NCBI GenBank assembly: GCA_002914845.1
Contig: JXTC01000010.1
Span: 1,738,171-1,802,170, forward strand
From: Trema orientale
Lineage: Eukaryota > Streptophyta > Magnoliopsida > Rosales > Cannabaceae
Reading direction: 5' to 3'
DNA: 64,000 nucleotides
This document shows positions 45,776 to 60,173 of the stretch, piece by piece (within the stretch, counting starts at the first letter, position 1; every line of letters begins with the position of its first letter). The notes below the pieces were generated by a model, which was not told the DNA's origin, did no database searches, and worked only from the letters and a program-made list of their open reading frames with translations. The position numbers and the translations under genes were made by a program.

Positions 45776-47165
45776 AGTCCTATATAAGGAGATTACCTTA
45801 TTAATTGCTAATCATGCTAATATATAGCATTTCATGTATTTTATTCTTTTGGAAAAATCTCGTTTTTATTCATTTTGACTTTTTCCTTTCAAGGAGTAGG
45901 GAAGTGAGAGTTTTCTTGTTTTCATTTCCTAAGATAAATTTTTGTTTCAAAAAGGGGAGAAATATGTAAAAAAAGAATACTTATGAGAGAGTATTTAGGT
46001 ATATAAGGGTCACTATGTAGAAAAGATGGAAATTTGTATGATTGTAGAAATTTTTTATATAGTGGAATTCTTTTATAAGAACAATGGTTTTTCTCCGGTT
46101 CAAGAATTTTCCAGATAATATCTTGTATTGTGGTGATTGATTTTGTTCTCTGTTATTATTTTTTATTATTTTAATATTTTATGACGTGAGATCCTTAGAG
46201 CGGCGAATCGTACATGGTTGATCAGATTACCAATAAGTGCTATTAGAGCATGATTCTTTAGTGCATAGGAACTTGATTGTAGTCTAAGTAAATTCTTTCT
46301 AAGGAAGCAAGGTTTTTAGTGGCACTGTTGTAATCTTGATAATCTTTCTTGGGAATTTTCTTAGTGCTTTTTCAAGATGGGAATGTAGAGCAAGATATAG
46401 AGTACAAGTTTCATTCTTAATAAAGATTGAGATAGAGAAATTGGATTAGATGATCAGTCTAGATGGTACAAGGATTTGAAAGGCACAAATTCTAAGAATT
46501 CAATATGAATGATAAAGACGAAGAAGATCTAGGTGCGATAGCTACAGGGAATTATCTAAGTATATTAAATTATATAGTTTTCAAATTAGAGAAGAACATA
46601 TTAGCGCTTAAAAGTATTTATCATGAAGGTGGACTAGGTAAGACTAAAAGTTTCAAGTCTCATAATGCTGCTAATCTTTATGATATATTACTAATCTCCA
46701 AAGTTGTCATAAAAGAGAACGCATTAAAGGTGGATTCAGGATTCACAAATTTGCACATGACCATTGGTTTGCACTGTTATAAGGTGTGTGATGAATGATA
46801 TCAATGGGTGAAGGCTTTCAAGAAAGCTAAATATGGAAGTTGTAGTATAATTTTTCAACAATGTGTTTTGACAAGTGCCGAAGAGAAATTCTTAGAAGGC
46901 ATCAATTCTAAAGGTGTACTCAAATGATGGAGTATGGTTGTCAATGAAAACAATGATTATAAAGGAAGCTACGGATAATCTATTAATTTCATCAAGGTAT
47001 GAATTGTTGGAAATTGGCTAAATTAATAAAAATATATCAAAGAAGCCTTAGGTCCTATATTGGTGAAAGATGAAGAAGAAGGAAGATTTAAGTCCTATTT
47101 AAGGAGATTATTACTTTGTTACCGATCATCCTGATATGTAGCATTTTAAGTATTTTCCTTTTGCA
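45776..47165 (+). mobile_element. degenerate copia-type element with LTR pieces
   Basis: A segment near 45776-45855 (GAGTCCTATATAAGGAGATT, then GCTAATATATAGCATTTCA) recurs at 47087-47165 (AAGTCCTATTTAAGGAGATT), consistent with LTRs. A primer-site-like TGCTATTAGAGCATGATTC lies at about 46238. The 3' LTR would begin TGTTGGAAATTGGC at 47005. Between them a frame from 46505 (97 codons) contains KVDSGFTNLHMT, which resembles the copia protease motif DSGCTNHMT. The rest of that frame is not recognised. No RT remains. Left edge uncertain. Confidence 0.5.
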
Positions 47166-47321
47166 GGTAATGGGAGCACTACATTCTATGACAAGAGGTG
47201 AGAGAATCACCTGTAACTTTTCTGCTGTAGGTTGCCATTGTAGATTAGGACTATTTCTTCCTAAATTCCTTTCGATATTTGTACCTAGTATCTTTTCGAA
47301 AATGATATCACGTGTAAAGTA

Positions 47322-47371
47322 AAATAATGGCTTTCATTCTGAGCAAAAAAAAAAAAAAAATAATGGCTTTC
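47322..47371. repeat. short A-tailed insertion between direct repeats
   Basis: AATAATGGCTTTC occurs on both sides of ATTCTGAGC followed by about 17 A (47341-47357). The arrangement looks like a very short retroposed insertion with its target duplication, or a slippage duplication. Confidence 0.4.
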
Positions 47372-48335
47372 TGGAATGCCTTACATTAGCTCGTGTTTGG
47401 GTCCAACCTGGGCTAACGTGGTAATATGGGGTCCTCAGACCCAATCTATTTCTCACGAGTCTTGGGAGGAAATCAGAAGGTCTAAGCACTATCTGAGGGT
47501 CCGGTAAACCCTCAAAATTGCAGGAGTTTACCATATCCCTTCAACATTTTGAGGTTTGTAGGCCCTTGCCTTATCTGGGGGTCTGATGTTGGTCAGTTAC
47601 TGAGCACATGACTTTTAATAAGCTTCAACGGATAACGCTCGGGTCCAATCACATGGCGATTGCTGGTTCATCACATAGGTAATAGCGATTAATTATCTTA
47701 AGTTCACTAATCAATCCTTTAAATCCTGCACATAGCAAAATTCTGTTGGCCGTGGATTATAGGCCCCACATTATGCTTGTAAACCAACAAACATAAATCA
47801 AACAATTGGAAGGACATACAATCATTGGAAAGAATTAAACTGTAATAAAAATTCCCATAAAGGATATGAGATGCCAATAAAAAATTATAAAGAACTTAAA
47901 TAACCCAAATCATGTATACAATGAATAACTTATAATATCTTTCCCTGTCTCAAAATCAACTCCCCAAAGTCTCAAAGTCAAAATCCACTTTGGAAAAGCT
48001 TGCACTCGATGTCAAAATCAAAAAACGCCCCACCAGAGACCAAGTTTCAAAATTAAAATGTGATGAAAAAAAAATAAAACCAGCAAAGATTTCCATGTTC
48101 ACACACTTTTAGCGGAAAAACCTAAAAGCTATACCAGATCTGGTTGTCTCAACTCCTAAACAAAGCTAGGAAAATTTTAACAGGAGAAAGAAAGATCCAA
48201 CAATATAGACAAATTTTCATATTCGGAAGTTCGAAATCCAGATCGAGTAAAGAGGAGATTTACCTATTCAAACCAAAAATGGAAGCAAGAGATCCCAAAA
48301 AGAAGAAAACATAGGTTATTGAGATTGAAGAGAGA
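47372..48335. other. intergenic, nothing identified
   Basis: Slightly GC-richer at 47390-47660, then AT-rich. No open frame of note and no recognisable repeat termini. Confidence 0.4.
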
Positions 48336-48840
48336 GGGGCTATGGAGACTTAAGAGAGAGAAGCAACCAAGGAGATGGAAGGAAGAGAAGCTATTGCATT
48401 TGAGAGAGAAAAGAAAGACAAAAAAAAAAGGAAAAAAAGTGTTTTATTTTCAAAATTTTTAAAAATTTTGATTAAAAATTAAAAAACGAAAAATGAAAGA
48501 AGCTTTATCCAACGTATTTTCTATTTTATTTTCAACTTTCTAATTTAATAAACAAAAGAAATACTTTTTTAATTGAATAGGGAGGGGCTATGGAGATTTA
48601 AGAGAAAGATATGGAGTGAGAGAGAAGCAACCATAGAGAAGAAAGGAAGAGAACGACTATGGAGTCTCTACTGCATTTGAGAGAGGGGAAAAAAAAAAGG
48701 GAAATAGGCATTTTGTTTTCAAAAATTTTAAAAATTTTGATTAAAAATTAAAAAGGAAAAATGAAAGCAGCTTTACCGAACGTGTTTTCTATTTTATTTT
48801 CAACTTTCTAATTAAATAAACAAAAAGAAATAGGTTTTTA
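48336..48840. repeat. two tandem units of about 250 bp
   Basis: Unit 1 (48336-48583) and unit 2 (48584-48840) both run from GGGGCTATGGAGA.TTAAGAGA through GAAGCAACCA, GCATTTGAGAGAG, TTTTAAAAATTTTGATTAAA, GCTTTA.C.AACGT and TTTTCTATTTTATTTTCAAC. Purine-rich, non-coding. Confidence 0.8.
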
Positions 48841-51800
48841 ATTTTTACCGAACACGCTCAAAATTTTTTTCCTCCAAACTCTTCAATTATAAAAGTTTTG
48901 ACACCAAATCAGTATCCATATCCTTAAAAAACGTTGCAGATGACTTGCACACATGTCTAATTCTATCTAAATATTTGACAGGCATTGATGGATTGGATAT
49001 AATTGCAACAGTTTTGTAAGTTCAGGCACCTAATTACCAAGAAAAAATATTCAGTCATATTTCAAATTCACAACAAATTTTAAAGGCAATCATGCCACTA
49101 ACTCTTTTTTGGACCCTTTTTTTTTTTCCAGATGAAAGAAAGGGAAGTTTTTAATTAAAGATTAAGAAAACCAACAATCTTGTACACCCCAAGTTTTTGT
49201 ATTCTCATGCCCCTGCCCTTTCTCTACCTTACCTTGTTCGTGCACGTCACTCTCTCTATCATTTTTCTCTTCTTTAATTCTGTCTATTAATCACACATCT
49301 GCTGAAAATTAAAAAATATATTAACTAGACCTATACAATAGTTAAAATACTATAGCAATACCATCATAAAACGTATATCTATTGATTCCTTAAAACAGCA
49401 ATGACCAACCTACTACCAATCAAGAAACAACCGGCAAAACTCAAAACTAGTACTATCTTACTGGATTTCGTCTATAAGGATAAAGTGTAAAAGAGAAACA
49501 ATCGAAAAATCCAATCTGACAAAAATGTATCTTGAACGAAATTCAAAACATGGAAAAGTTGATTTGTTTTGGTCTTTTCGGTTGTCCAGCTTTTGGGGTG
49601 AACCAGTCAAAATTGTCCAATAATATGATCATTCTAGATTTATTATTAAACAATAATAATAAATTATAAGAAACGGATACATTTGCTCTATTAAAGGGTG
49701 CGATTATCATAACCCATAAAAAATCATTAACAAATAAGTGTGAGAAAGAGAAAATAAAGAGGTGTTCGCAACAGCCTCACCAACTAAAAAAAGAAAAAAT
49801 AAAAGAAAATACTAGGGGTGAAAACATGTCGGCCCGAAATGCAATTGAGCAAATTTCTTCGAAGTCGAAAATGGGAGTTGATTAGTAATCGTGTAACAAT
49901 AAACCCAATTTATAAAACACGAAAATTTGTAAATTTTATTTTATAAACATAATAATGGTATATATACCGGGGGTCTATCAATGCCTTCATGGTTGAAAAG
50001 AGAATTATCTATAAATGTTATTAAAAATAATATTCATTGTTATCTCTTGCATTTGTATTACTTAGATATCATACATGTTCCCTAACAAAACCTGAAACAC
50101 CTAATTATCTAATAGACCTCAAAATACTGCCGCTATCACTGCTATCTATAGCACTGCCCCAACATTGCTAATCCTGATCCCAATCTCAACTGTCCCCCTA
50201 TTTGACCTGTGTCAAAATATTTTGACCATTCAATTGCTGATCCATGCAGTTTTGATTGAGTTGAAAAATTTCGACTGTTGGTTGAGACATTTTTTACCGT
50301 GATCCAGCATATATAGTCAGCTGTTTTTTTCGGCTGTGCCTCTTTTACCTCATCTATTTCTATATGATCTGAGATCGAACATGGAGTAATTTTAGAATTC
50401 TGAATTTTTCATTTAATGAAAAAAATCTACTTTGCGAATAATTTTTAGTTTATCTATTTTTTCAGTACGTGGTTTAAAATATAGTCAAAATTGATAATTA
50501 TTCTAACATATTATTTTGCTCAAATTTATGGTTTATTATATGTAAGTATGTATTTATAAAATTAATTACAATTTAACATAGGAGGCTATATTTATATTCC
50601 TGAGTAGCATAAATGCACCCCTTATAGTAGTAAATTGACTAAATTAGATAATATAATATAAATTCAAAATATACTATATTAAAACGCTTACTACACCCCC
50701 ATTTCTAAATTCGGCCAAGCTTTTTTTTTTCTGTTTTTCTTTTTTTTTTTTCTTTTAACCCCTTCCCCTACCCCAATTTTTCCCATCAATAAATGAATCA
50801 CTCTATCTCATGCGTTTATTCTTTTTATTGATCTCCACTTTATTTTTCATAGTTATTTTTTGTTTCTATCTTTAATATGTGGATGAAAAGTTGTTATATG
50901 TAATATATTTCTATTTAGTTGGAGAGCAATATGGGTTTTGGACATACTACGAAGTGTGACTTGCAAAATTGTCCATGATCATTTTAATAGATTAGCTTTT
51001 TTTTTTTTGGTTTATTTATATTTTTAAAATTGTGAATTATTTAGATCTTAGTGTTAAATTTCTACCATTTCATTTTTGCGTGGATGGTGTTTTCTGGGTA
51101 TTGGAGGTAGGTGGCAATGTTTTACAATATATTTTTTTCTCTTTTGAATGTCTATCTTCTTTTATCTATTTAAATTTTTGCATGATAGATATGAAGAAAA
51201 ATTTGTCAAAGAAAGATCTAGAAAAGTGGAGTGTTTTGGCTCGGATGTTATGGGGCGAACGAAATAGAGCCAGGGCCTATTACGGCATATGGAACCAAGG
51301 CGTTCTTAGGGGTGCCTTAAAAGGCCTCTTTTGTTGTAGTGAAACATGAACGTAAGTTTGCACAAAAATGCCTACTTAATGTAATTCAGCGTGATTTGGA
51401 TTAATTGATGAAGAATAAAAACATCACATATATAAGTTCATACATACATAACGTGTTCATGTCAATGTAATATTTGTGCAAAATTACGTACACACGCTAT
51501 TGTGTGCCTGCAATTTTACCGGAATATTAAGTAAAAGAGAATTGTCTACTCTTTAAGAAAAGAGACTACATCCAGCGTCGAAACCAACTTGCCATTCTAT
51601 AATAAGCAAGCGGTTTAGTGGCAAAAGAAATAAAAGATTGCCACTATAAGATTAGATATGTTCCGCTAAAAGTTTGTGTATGAATCAAAATTTCCACAAA
51701 ATTGATATATAGACTTGTCACTGAAAGTCAAATCATATTATATATGTAGCTTAGTTGATGATGATCAAATCCAAATTCCCATCAAAAGAAAATAAATTAT

Positions 51801-52140
51801 AAAATGAGACTGAATGTTGAGATTATTTTGAGCAGCTATATTATAATTGTCTTCTACTTTTCTGGCGCAACAAGCTACGTTTCTTTTGAAATGATTATGT
51901 TTTTTTCTCGCATTGATCTTTGATTCAAATTCTGAAGCAACTGAGTAATAAAATAAAATAAAACAAATTTGAATTTTCAAATGCGTGTTGATCTTAATTT
52001 GGTGCACGTACGTGGAATGATAATAATCCAAAGAACTTTAAATTATCTAGATTGCGTACAAATCAATGCAAGATCTGTCAAGGCACCAAAGTTTGACCTA
52101 GCCTTCATTCATAACAATATGATTAGACAATTGAGAGAAT
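48841..52140. other. 3.3 kb of AT-rich intergenic DNA without recognised genes
   Basis: Short frames only, for example 105 codons at 51032-51349, which is low-complexity and shows no domain. No LTR, RT or transposase motifs seen. The last few hundred bases are presumably the promoter region of the oxidase gene that follows. Confidence 0.5.
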
Positions 52141-52149
52141 TATAGTGTG

Positions 52150-52157
52150 TATATAAA
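52150..52157 (+). promoter_or_regulatory. TATA box of the plus-strand oxidase gene
   Basis: TATATAAA, 68 bases before the ATG, in the sequence GTGTGTATATAAACGGAG. The spacing allows a 5' leader of about 35-40 bases. Confidence 0.6.
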
Positions 52158-52205
52158 CGGAGACAATATATGTACATAAAGAGAGAAACTAAAAGCAAAT
52201 TCTAA

Positions 52206-53840
<1,635 letters not shown>

Positions 53841-53862
53841 TTGTGACTTATAGAACGTCTAG

Positions 53863-53868
53863 AATAAA
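53863..53868 (+). terminator. candidate polyadenylation signal AATAAA
   Basis: AATAAA 22 bases after the stop codon of the oxidase gene, in CTAGAATAAAATG. Rather close to the stop; other signals may lie further on. Confidence 0.45.
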
Positions 53869-54717
53869 ATGTGAGGTCAAAACTTGAAGGATTGGTGATG
53901 GATTTCCTTTCGGGTGATAGTTTATTAATTAATTATTGAATAAGTTAGGAAGATAATTACGAATTATCGCACATGTACTTTGTATGTTATCCTTTTTAAT
54001 AGTAGATTTATTGTTCATGTTGTGATTGGACAACTGAAAGATGTTAAATATCAAATGGTTGCTAAAGTTTTGTTGGAATTTATCTTTTGTAAACCTTGAA
54101 GTCTGCTCTATAGGATTTTTATTAGAAATCAAGAGCTGAAGTATGGGGTTATGTATGTGAGTAAGTAATTTTGACCCAAAAATAATACGTTACGAATTAA
54201 ATATTATTCAATCATAAAATTTCGTTATTAGATTCTTGCTAAGACTATTCCCGCAGTTAAAAGCTTAATGATTCGATCAAATATTGATTGAAATTATTGA
54301 TAGATTTGTTTACATTGATTAATAGATTGAATGAATTATTTGAGATTTTTGGTTCCCAATAATTTAGAGCTCGGATGAGGCCATTCTCGGAGAATTTACA
54401 AACATTGAATTCTAAATTATATAACCCTTGATTGGTATTAAATTGAGCTCTTTAAAGATAGTTTATAATGAACAGGATCAATTAGAAACTATATATACAT
54501 ATATGGTTCCCAATTTAATAGATATTTTTTTTTAGCAATAGATATGTATTTTTTTTAGTTATTAGATTATTATCTAACGACTATCATAATTTGAGTAATT
54601 AGAAAACAAATAATAAAAAAATATTTATTATTTAATAATTTTCTCTCACTATTTTTACCATGAAAAGACGTGCGTTATGATAACCTAGATAAAAAAAATA
54701 CCATGTCCTATAATGTA
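53869..54717. other. AT-rich 3' flank, nothing identified
   Basis: No gene or clear element between the oxidase gene and the foldback element. Confidence 0.45.
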
Positions 54718-55427
54718 TTTATATATAGGGTGAGTTTTCAATGTGTATTTTTATTTTTTCTCCATAGATGGGTAAGTTTGAGTAATTTAGAAATAAACTT
54801 ACAATAACAAGTCATTTCATTCAATATATTAATTTCCAATTCATTTTTTTTATTTCTTTACTTTTTGAAAATGTAATTTAAATTTAAATTTTTTTAATTA
54901 TCTTTAATTTAAATCTATTTGTACTATTGTATTTTTAATATTTCATAAAATTTCATTTTTACTGTACCAAAAGTAAAATTCAAGATAGCATAATTTTTAT
55001 ATTATGAATAAGTTGTTTTCTTTAATTTAAAAAAAAACTATGAATAAAGCAACTACATTGGAAGAAAATTTATTTAAAAAAAATTATGCATGAATTAGCT
55101 TAAAATTTTTACATCTTTGATTTTTTTTTTCCCCAATGAATAAGATAGTTGAAAATGATTTGGGAATATTAAATATTGTTCAATAGTTTCATTTTCTTAT
55201 TAACAAAAAGAAAATAAAAAAAATTAACCAGCTCATCAAGTTACCTATCTTTTTTTATTTTAAATAATTTTCTATATTTATATATGTATTAATTATAATA
55301 ATTTCTTTAGTAGATTTACTAATATTATTCTAGCCATTAGATTAAAATCCAATGACCTAAATTAGAGTACCTATCCATGGAGTACAAACCAAAATCTCCA
55401 TTCAAACATCACCCATATATATATAAG
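54718..55427. mobile_element. foldback MITE of about 700 bp
   Basis: The left end TTTATATATAGGGTGAGTTT pairs with the minus strand of the right end TTATATATATATGGGTGATG. Similarity extends inward about 75 bases through CTCCATAGATGGGTAAG / CTCCATGGATAGGTAC and TTGAGTAATTTAG / TCTAATTTAGG. The interior is AT-rich and non-coding. Confidence 0.55.
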
Positions 55428-55854
55428 AGAGTATTTTGATTATTTTGTCTTGGAGTGAAAAATCACTAAACCACCCGGCAGCCCATGGGCTGCAAAAGAT
55501 TGGGCCTTAGCTTATACAAGCCATTTGAGCCATCTAAAATCATTTTGGGCCATTTAAAGCTGAGTTTTATTTTGCGAGGCTATTTGTGGAAGATGACATC
55601 GTCCTATCATGATTAGTGTAGTAACGATCAAGTAAATGGTTATTAGATGAGAAGATGAATTTATTTTTTTGAATATGAGGTTAGAAGGACTAAATAAGGA
55701 TTAAGCTCTATCAATAAGGAAGAGGAGCAAAAGTCCGATGGGCACCTAATCATTTTCTCACAATTCTAATATATCTTCCCTCTTTCCACCATGGCTAAAC
55801 GAAAATTGGAGTTCAATCTTCTTCTTTAAAAAAAAATTCTTTCATCCCTATTAG
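55428..55854. other. intergenic, nothing identified
   Basis: Includes AGCCCATGGGCTG, a short palindrome at about 55482-55494. No gene. Confidence 0.4.
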
Positions 55855-56625
55855 GTAAGTGTATTATTACTTTACCATATTGGCATCCAACCTATCTTTT
55901 TCTTTTTCTTTGTTTTGATGGCATTCAAATATCTAACGTTTCTCTTTTTGGCACCGTAATTTGTTAGCCATTAGTCATTATAAATGAGCATCCATACTAA
56001 TAAATCCTAATTTATGTCAAATTATAACAACTCTTATGAATAAAAAATAATTAATTTACCATTTTTAAAACTAAATTTCACATAATACCCTTTCTACTTG
56101 TTAAATTTTACTAAAAGTTTGCTATATCTATTAAATTTTCATTTAATTATGAATGGTTACTCTAAATAAAATTAATTAATATTACCTAAACAACATAGCA
56201 AATAGGCTGGACATTTTTAATATTCTTTCCAATTTTTTAATGTTAGTCTAAAAAAATAACTAATTATTTAAATGTAAAAAATAATAGTTAAGCATGGAGA
56301 TTTTGTAGAAATTTTTCAAAATTTGTTTTTTGCCAAGCACTCTCACTATAATTATTTTTAATTTTAGGAGATATCATAGTAATTTTGACAAGAATTAATG
56401 CAAAAAATATAGTTAATTAAAGATATGAATGCCAAAAATAAGAGACCAAATTGATAAACAATTGAAACAATAGGGATCAAAATTGTAGATAGAATATGCC
56501 AAAAGGACTAACAATGCTAAAAAGAGATACGTAGCTAGGTACTTGAATGACACCAACAAGACAAAGTTGACGAGCATTGTAAGATTATACAAAGGTGGTA
56601 GTTTCACTTATATACCGAAATTAAG
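55855..56625. mobile_element. possible foldback element of about 770 bp
   Basis: Left TTGTTTTGATGGCATTCAAA then TATCTAACG and TCTCTTTTTGGCA, versus the minus strand of the right side TTGTCTTGTTGGTGTCATTC, TACGTATCTCTTTTTAGCA. Inverted and about 70 percent alike over 60 bases. Ends not precisely defined. Confidence 0.4.
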
Positions 56626-57690
56626 ATCTTAACGCTTTTCTTAAGTTTGTCTCTTGAAATCTATGGTTCATTTAATGTATTAATGTCAAGAATTTTATCT
56701 TATTTGACCTGCAGTGCAAATATCAATATTAATAATTTGAATAACAAATATTCAATTACTAATAATCAATATAATCAGATGCTTATGATTAGCAATCATG
56801 TAGTTCGTGATCTAAAAGCATATATTAGAAAAGTAAAAAAAATCTCAAAAGTGTGGTAACTTATTAGGAGTGTTTTATTTCGTGCTTGCTATGATCTTTT
56901 TAACTCCTCTGAATCAATTTCTTACTTCTAGTGCAAAGTTCATGTCATAAGACTAAGTCTACACTCTAGATTATCCACCTTTTTTCACTTTTAACGAAGT
57001 GAAAAATTTCTTAAGATCTGGGACTCTAATTGAAGTGACATTTCAAACCATCAAATCTTTTACAATTAGCTTTTCTTTTATTTGAATTAGGTTTTCAGTT
57101 ACTCATGTGTCATCACTTAGTACAAAATATATCACTGGGACCAAATTAATACCATAATATTCTTATTTACATTTAGGGCTTCTTTCCTCCTCAGTGCCGT
57201 AGAGATTTATTTTCTTTTTTTTGCAGATATTAATAGTGGACTTTGGAGAAGAAGAATTCAACAGAGAGAGAGAGAGAGAAAAAGTGGAGAAGAAGAAAGT
57301 TTTGTTAGGTTTTTACTTTTTACTCGATTTTTTAAACTTCTTTCTTGTTCTTTTGTTTTTGATCATATTTCATTTATTTTATTTTTATTTTCCTAATTTT
57401 TCATAATTCTTTTACATTTTTAAAAATGATATAATACCTCAAAAGGTGGCATGTATCCTCTAAGGTAGCATTTAACTGAGAAAATATACGATTGCTACCA
57501 AATTTAGGCAAAAGGTGCTATATCGTTGTCAGAAAAAAAAAAAATGATGTATAAGTATAAATTTCAACTAAAAAAAGAAACTTTTGCTATAATTTCCTGT
57601 AATTGTTTTTATCAAAAACATTGTGTATTTTATAGTTTTCTCATTTTCTTTTTGAAATATTTTTATGTCCAATGCGACCATCTTGCTAGT
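56626..57690. other. AT-rich intergenic DNA, no gene
   Basis: An (AG)n run is at about 57263-57280. Short frames here are low-complexity. Confidence 0.45.
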
Positions 57691-59816
57691 AGTCCTTTGA
57701 TAACTCTATGAAAATTAAGGTACCAAAGGTACTAGAAAAATGCTCTGCTAGGGTTTCACGACTTTTTTCATTTGGCCGCTTCTTGGCCTTTTTTGGCTAT
57801 CTCAGGCCATTCTTTGCCTTTCTTGGTCATTGCCTGGTCTTTTTGATCTTCATGGTGATTATGGTTTCACAACTAGATCATTATACCATTGTCTTTTTTT
57901 ACTTTGTGACTATGGTTTCGATGATTATCGCTTGAAGCCTCATCTGAGATCTGATAATAATGATATTGATTCGACATAAAATCCTAATCTTGAGTTGGTT
58001 GCGGCTATTGGGTCCTCTAAAGGAGCCCATATTCAAGATTTTCCTTCTTTAGATTCACGTGTTCATGCTAATCAAGATTTGGCAAGATCAGATCAAGATT
58101 CACATAGGATTGCTCTCGGTGGATCTTCTTTTATGCCTAGTTTAGTTTCGGCTTCTTTGGAGGGTACTTTAAACATTCTTGATGTTTCTCCAATAGCTCG
58201 AGCTTCTCATGGTTCTCATGTAAAGGTTGCTGCTGATTTCTCTTTTAATGGGGTCAGACTGTTCCTTCTCCTCTTAAGTCGACAGTTCTGAGTGCTTCAC
58301 TCTCTAAGAATGCCGATCCACTTTTGGACTCAGCTGCTGGTATGGTTTCGTGAGAGGTTGTTGGGCATTTGGGTGCTGAATCCTATTATGGGAGATGCTG
58401 CCCGTGATTATGGCTTAGCTTCAATTAGTGTTGTTGCTCATGGGTTGGTGCATAATGTTAGGGCTAGTGCATAATGTTAGGGCTAGTGCAGGTGCTCATG
58501 GGTTAGTTCATGATGTGTCTCGATCTTCCGATTGTACGTTGGCTAAGGAGTTGGTTAGGGATGTTGACACCTCTACAAGTCCTCATGTATCTTTCAAGGT
58601 GGTTAATGCGAGTCCCCATACTTCATATTAGGGTTTGTCTTTCGTAACTCCCAAGAAGAAGGGAGTAGTTGTTGATTCTCTACAGGTACCTAAAAGGAAT
58701 GGTGGCCCTTTCTTTGCTCAGGTTTTGAATGCAAAAGCTTTGGATAGTTCGATCAGGTCTGTTGACTCCTATGCAACTCTTATCGCTCCTGAAACATGTA
58801 AATCAACGATTAAAGGCAACTATATATGTGTAAACATTAATGAGCAAGCTTTGAAGAATTGTTTGGTTCTTTGCCAATTCTCGCTCATTAGACGAATTTT
58901 CATCTCAAAAAGTAATTCACCTTGGAAACTTGCTGATTTAAAATTTAAGCTTCGATCAATTTGGAAGTTATCTTCTACATGGCGTTTGATATCTCGTGGA
59001 AAAAGTTTTTTCCATATTCTTCTTTCTACCGAAGAAGAAAAGAATCAAATTTGGACCATGGGCTCCGTGAAATTGAAACCTGGTATTTTATGTCTACATC
59101 CATGGTATCCGAATTTCAATCCTAACACTCAAAGTTCAACGAATTCACAAATTGGGTTAGATTTCACGAGTTGCCATAGGTCTATTAGGATTGCAAAATC
59201 CTTTTTGATTTAGCTCATAGTATTGGTGTTCTTATTCGTTTTGATGAAATTATCTTAAAAGGTGAATTTGGCCACTTCTCTCACATCCTTATTAATATTG
59301 ATCTTTTGCAACAAATTTTAAGTTCTCTAATGGTTGAGTTTGGTTCAGATTGCTTCTTCGTTCCTTTGAAGTATGAACATTTACCAGATTTTTGTACTTT
59401 GTATAAGACCATTGGTCATGTAGCTTCAGCATATAGACGTGGTCAATCTTTGGCTGCAGCTAACGATACAGCCGAAAGTTGAAACAGGTTGTTCAAGATC
59501 TTGTAAAAGAATCTACCTTCTGGTTACTAAATCTTCTAATGTGCGAAGTTTTTGTACAAAATGTGTTCTTTATTCTAAAAAAGGGTTTAGAGAAGTTCAG
59601 GTTGAAAGTGTTAAGACACGTAGAAAAAAGAAGCATTGGGCTGATGCTGTTGATGTACTACAGATAATATTCAGGTTGAAGTTAATACTCAAGGTCTGAA
59701 TCTGACTCATGACTTAAAGCACACTATAAATGAATATTAAAGCAGAATCTGATACGCCTCTGTAATCTGATGTGCCTTCCCAAAAAACTACTCCAAACTT
59801 TGATCAAATTCATTCC
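57691..59816 (+). mobile_element. LINE: 5' leader and ORF1 (DUF4283 type), broken
   Basis: A leader (57691-57990) is followed by ORF1 in several frames. About 58635-59215 carries a DUF4283-like nucleic-acid-binding domain: NGGPFFAQVLNAKALDSSIR, KSTIKGNYICVNI, SKSNSPWKLADLKFKLRSIW and SLGRGKSFFHI-like text (ISRGKSFFHILL). A knuckle-like segment CTLYKTIGHVAS lies at about 59394-59430. Many stops and shifts. A 19-base unit GTGCATAATGTTAGGGCTA is repeated twice at about 58449-58487. ORF1 is cut at 59816 by a solo LTR and continues at 63009. Confidence 0.8.
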
Positions 59817-60173
59817 TGTTGGGCTATTTCTAACACAGAAATTATAAATATACGGGTCGCAACAAATAATATAGAAAGTAAGAGAGTGTCGATCCCACGG
59901 AGAGTACTTAATTCATAATTGGTAAGTACTAACCAAAATTAGTTTCCAATTTATCCAAACAATAATAAATAATTGTTTTGAGCAAGAATTAAAAAGTAAA
60001 TAACAATGTCAAATACAAGAATAGAAATTGAAATTAAGCAACTAAACATTGTTCTTAAAGCAATAATAAGGAGCCTAGGATACAATCTACCTTCTAAATC
60101 CACCAACTACTAGTTTTTCTCATAATTCAATCAACTACTTAGAGTTGACAATCGAAAATTCTAATGTATTCAC

